From Brachypterus glaber (Eukaryota; Arthropoda; Insecta; Coleoptera; Kateretidae): 64,000 bases of DNA. This document shows, piece after piece, positions 60,719 through 64,000 of this stretch. The notes under the pieces are model-generated. The model was not told the origin of the DNA and did no database searches. It saw only the letters and a program-made list of their open reading frames with translations. Each line of letters begins with the position of its first letter. Within the stretch, counting starts at the first letter, position 1. The translations under genes were made by a program, and so were the position numbers. Location of the stretch: positions 35,120,774-35,184,773 of the forward strand of contig OY294049.1 in assembly GCA_958510825.1 (NCBI GenBank), read 5' to 3'.

Positions 60719-61588
60719 CAGGGTGTATTTAAAATAGGGTCCGAAATTTTAATAAAATATGACAAAAAGTTCCTATAACAATATGTCTAAAAATGCGTCG
60801 TGAGGGAGTGGTTCTACATCATAAAATATAACAAAAAGTTCCTATAAAAATATGTCTAAAAATGCATCGTGAGGGAACTAAACCAATATGAAAGTGCCTA
60901 AAAAAGTCGGGTTTTATTTAACTCAGGGACCCTTTGAGATATAGCAACGAGGTTTTGTACGTGAATTAATCTTAATAATGCTTATCTTCATCTTCATGTT
61001 ATTTTCATGTACTTATTTTAACCAGGGGTGTGCGAAATGGGGGGGGGGGCTCGTTAGTTTTTTGTCCCAAACTTTTCGCTGTATATATTTTTTAATTTTA
61101 TTTTTGGTATATGATTCCTTAGGACAAAATACATAAAAAAGGTACTCTTGTTGTAATCCTGTAGGATTAACCGTTTTCGAGAAAAAAATATTTTAAGGTA
61201 AAATTTCACGGTTCGAGGACGAAAAATTAAATACTAAAATATATTTTGACCTGAGAAATCATATTCCAAAAATGAAATTACAACAAAATTACACGGAAAA
61301 AAGTTTGGAACAAAAAACTGGCCCCACGTTTCGCACACCTTTGATTAATATAAGTACATAAAATACGAAGATTGGCCTTATTAAGATTAGTTCACGTGGA
61401 AAACCTCGTTGCTATATCTCAAAGGGTTTCTGAGTTATTAAAGAAAAACTGAATTTTTTTGCTACTTTCAAAGGGGCTTAGCTCCCTTACGACGCATTTT
61501 TAGGCATATGTTTATAAGAGCTCTTTGTCTCATTTGATGACGTAGAATGACGCCTTAAAATTTCGGACCCTATTTCAAATACACCCTG
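60719..61588. mobile_element. 870-bp foldback element, TA-flanked
   Basis: The tip CAGGGTGTATTTAAAATAGG is mirrored at the right end, with TA at 60717-60718 and 61589-61590. The core is shared with 8150-9140 (GGGACCCTTTGAGATATAGC, CTTGTTGTAATCCTGTAGGA). No ORF. Confidence 0.88.
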
Positions 61589-61651
61589 TATTATGCGATC
61601 TGATTTGATCACCGGTGAGCGGCAGCAGTTTTTTCTATAGTGTGATTGGTA

Positions 61652-61871
61652 GAGTCGGCGCACCGTAAGAATGGGACAGTGATGTCATAAAATTAATGAG
61701 GACTCTGCAATGCACAATGTTGTAGGTGGAATGAAAGGTTTTATTGCAACAAACGACTATTGTCAAGAAAATCGCGCCATTGCTAAGGGCATTGTAAACA
61801 ATCCATTTTGGCTTTCTGCGCATCCCGTGTTTAATGACATCACTGTCCCATTCTTATAGCGCGCCGACTCT
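61652..61871. mobile_element. 220-bp MITE
   Basis: GAGTCGGCGCACCGTAAGAA, TGGGACAGTGATGTCAT and the mirrored right end define it. A degenerate piece of the family is at about 5245-5345. Confidence 0.85.
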
Positions 61872-62107
61872 TATCACATGTAAAATGTATATTACAACCC
61901 TGGACAAAAACATTATTAAACTGTGTTACTGAAAAATACTTTATATTAATATTTTTTATTTGTTCAAAGATCAAATATTTCAATAAAAAATATACAAAAA
62001 AGAGTATAAAACTCTTGTCTGGGGTAAATTGAAGGTAATTAGGGCTATATTGACTGGTAAAAATTGTATTTTGATATCTTTGATAACGCCACAATTTGAC
62101 TGATTTG

Positions 62108-62389
62108 TCTGCCGTGGGCAACGAACTAACAACTCTTCTCTCTAGAATACGCATACCGTTAATATAAAGTATCGCCAACATCTAGGTTTGTTTGTAAACA
62201 AACAGTAGGTATATTCAGGCCTGAACAATAACAATTACCAGTAACTGTTATTGTTGTCTCTGTTAGAACAAAGCTGTGCGAGTAAGACAGACAAATGTAT
62301 ATGTTGGCTACTTTTTTTTTCAGTTTTTACAAATGAAATGCCTATTCTAGAGAGAAGAGTTATTAGTTCGTGGGCCGTGGGACACAACT
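62108..62389. mobile_element. About 280-bp MITE, copy 2
   Basis: Opposite-orientation copy of 4281-4552, sharing GTTTGTTTGTAAACAAACAG-like and GTTAGAACAAAGCTGTGCGA segments. The ends read GTGGGCAACGAACTAAC and GTTATTAGTTCGTGGGC. Confidence 0.8.
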
Positions 62390-62998
62390 TACAAAAGATA
62401 CAAAACCAGAAGTTATTGTTGCTGCAAAGTTGAATCCCTGCTTTATCAGTTAAATTTATAAATGGGCCAAAAATATTGTATTAAAAAAGTGGGAAAAACG
62501 AAGAAAATTTTTACTTCTCGACCTAGATTGCCCCCAGTATTCGGGAGATTAACAGGTTGACTGCCAACCACTCCGATCGGGGTATTGGCTCCCTTCACTC
62601 ACCCACTTCGACAGGATTTTTTTACATAGTCATGGAGAGCCCCAATTTTAGAAAAAACAACCCGTGCGTGTTTAAATAATAAGAATGACATTTAAGTAAA
62701 AAAAATATATATTATTTAACCCATTTAAAAGGGTTAAATTATTTTTTAGTTTATTTTATTTGTTATAAATGTCAAGGCTAAGTGTCAAGCACAGCTTTAT
62801 ACACAATAACTTAATGTTAAAATATCTATAGTTCATATTTTAATACTTTCTAGAAAGCTAGTTAGAAACCTTTCTAATTACACAGGCCTACAAATAAAAA
62901 TTAAGTGTCGGACTGGACAGCCCGAGACTAGTGAGATTTGTAACCTAGGGGTCCCCAAGAACCCAAGAAGTATTAAGTATAAAATCTTTTTTTTTCTC

Positions 62999-63170
62999 AT
63001 GACTAAAAAAAAGCTCATCACCCCCAAAAATAATTTTATAATATTCCCTCCAGCTATAAATTTCGATGACTAAAAAAAAAGGTCATCACCCAACAAAAGT
63101 AATTTTTACCCCTTTCAGAAATTTCGATGACTAAAAAAAAACGATCCTCAGCCCAAGAACTCTTTTTTAA
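62999..63170 (+). repeat. Three tandem units of about 62 bp
   Basis: Each unit starts ATGACTAAAAAAAA, continues with TCATCACCC and ends AAATTTCG. The third unit is partial. Confidence 0.8.
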
Positions 63171-63519
63171 TTTTTCCACAAGCCGAAAGCCGAGTTACTT
63201 TATAGCAAACGAACGAGAAAATTACACATTCTTAGCGAGTTAGGTACACTATATTTTCTACTACGGCTCCCCCCCCCCCAAAAAAAAAAACAAGGATCAA
63301 ATTTCCTGAATTTCAGTAATGATTTTGGCTGTAAGAAATAAGCAGTACTCGGCGAATATCCAGTACTCGCATAGATGCCGCGTCGACACTAGCGTTGACG
63401 CAAGGTTTTAAATATTTACATTTTTATTTCTTTTTTTCTTGATTTTTTTTTAATAATTCCATTTAAACGAGTTAGGTGGGAAAAAAGTTATCGATAAATA
63501 AAAATTAAAAACGTTCGTA

Positions 63520-63705
63520 TTCTTACTACCCAAAATAGCGTGAGTTCGATTCTCACCGGCGCTGATTTGCCTTTTTCAGTTAATTAATAAGCGGACACTC
63601 CCTATAAATTGGTTCGAAAGTCAGTTAAAGCCGGTGGTTCCCTCTACTACTAGCCCACACAAGTCCTGGATGCTTAATTAAGTAGAATCGTACGAGGTTA
63701 AATAA
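63520..63705 (+). repeat. SINE-like element, copy 2
   Basis: GAGTTCGATTCTCACCGGCG is a good RNA polymerase III B-box as in tRNA-derived SINEs. It is followed by the shared body GGTTCGAAAGTCAGTTAAAG, CTACTACTAGCCCACACAAG and tail TTAATTAAGTAGAATCGTAC. No full tRNA fold is present. Confidence 0.55.
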
Positions 63706-64000
63706 AAATGTATGTAATGTATGTAATATATACGTATAGTTAATATTGTTGTGTGTAACAAACTAGTCGTCAAATGTTTCGATTTAGTGACCTTTATAAA
63801 AATTTCCCTCATAATTCGGCAAAATTATCCGTAAGCCTATGTTTCTGTGTTTATTTTCAACGTTGATGAGTCATAACTGAGTTTACGCCGACTAAAAAAT
63901 CTGTAGTTTTGTATAGGTACAGGGTTATTTTCCTAAATGGCGCATTACCCCTAACTTTTTAACTGCGTAAAATATCGACTTGAAATTTGTAACAGTTATA

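Noticed and set aside
63520..63580. tRNA gene suggested by a TTCGATTC box
   Set aside because: No matching acceptor stem or anticodon arm upstream; better explained as a SINE-like copy.

Overview
This is a slice of an AT-rich animal nuclear genome, almost certainly an insect and possibly a beetle (inferred from protein similarity, intron style and repeat content; the species is not identifiable from the window). It contains introns with GT-AG borders, conserved animal genes and very many nested transposons. There are no bacterial features.

Three host genes can be assembled exon by exon. (1) Positions 1-12845, minus strand: a NEDD4-type HECT E3 ubiquitin ligase with a C2 domain, three WW domains and most of the HECT N-lobe. 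It is cut by the left window edge before the catalytic cysteine. (2) Positions 14100-25081, plus strand: the cargo-receptor lectin ERGIC-53/LMAN1, complete in eight exons. Its tiny last exon restores the cytosolic tail ending KKFY. The two genes are head to head, 1.25 kb apart. (3) Positions 31759-35081, minus strand: a two-exon gene for an 87-residue secreted peptide precursor with a signal peptide, two cysteines and a Gly-Lys-Arg amidation/cleavage site. I do not recognise this peptide family. It is the best candidate here for something undescribed.

The rest is dominated by mobile DNA. LMAN1 intron 5 holds three layers: a degenerate tandem repeat array, a TA-flanked DNA transposon inside it, and inside that a 2.39-kb element with about 709-bp terminal inverted repeats around a broken Tc1-type transposase. 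At 49134-55572 a hAT-like element with an 8-bp target duplication was invaded by a second hAT-like MITE (8-bp duplication), by a full-length Jockey-clade LINE with intact ORF1 and ORF2 (13-bp duplication), and by a 217-bp MITE. Other remnants include a PIF/Harbinger transposase pseudogene lying inside the intron of the peptide gene, another Tc1-like transposase relic in LMAN1 intron 7, a SINE-like family, many foldback elements and an unusual foldback built of short ATTACCGCG units.

From 35.1 to 49.1 kb and from 55.6 to 64 kb I find no convincing host gene, apart from one short exon-like ORF resembling the start of a tyrosine-recombinase (Crypton-like) protein. All domain calls rest on reading the sequence; no database search was run.
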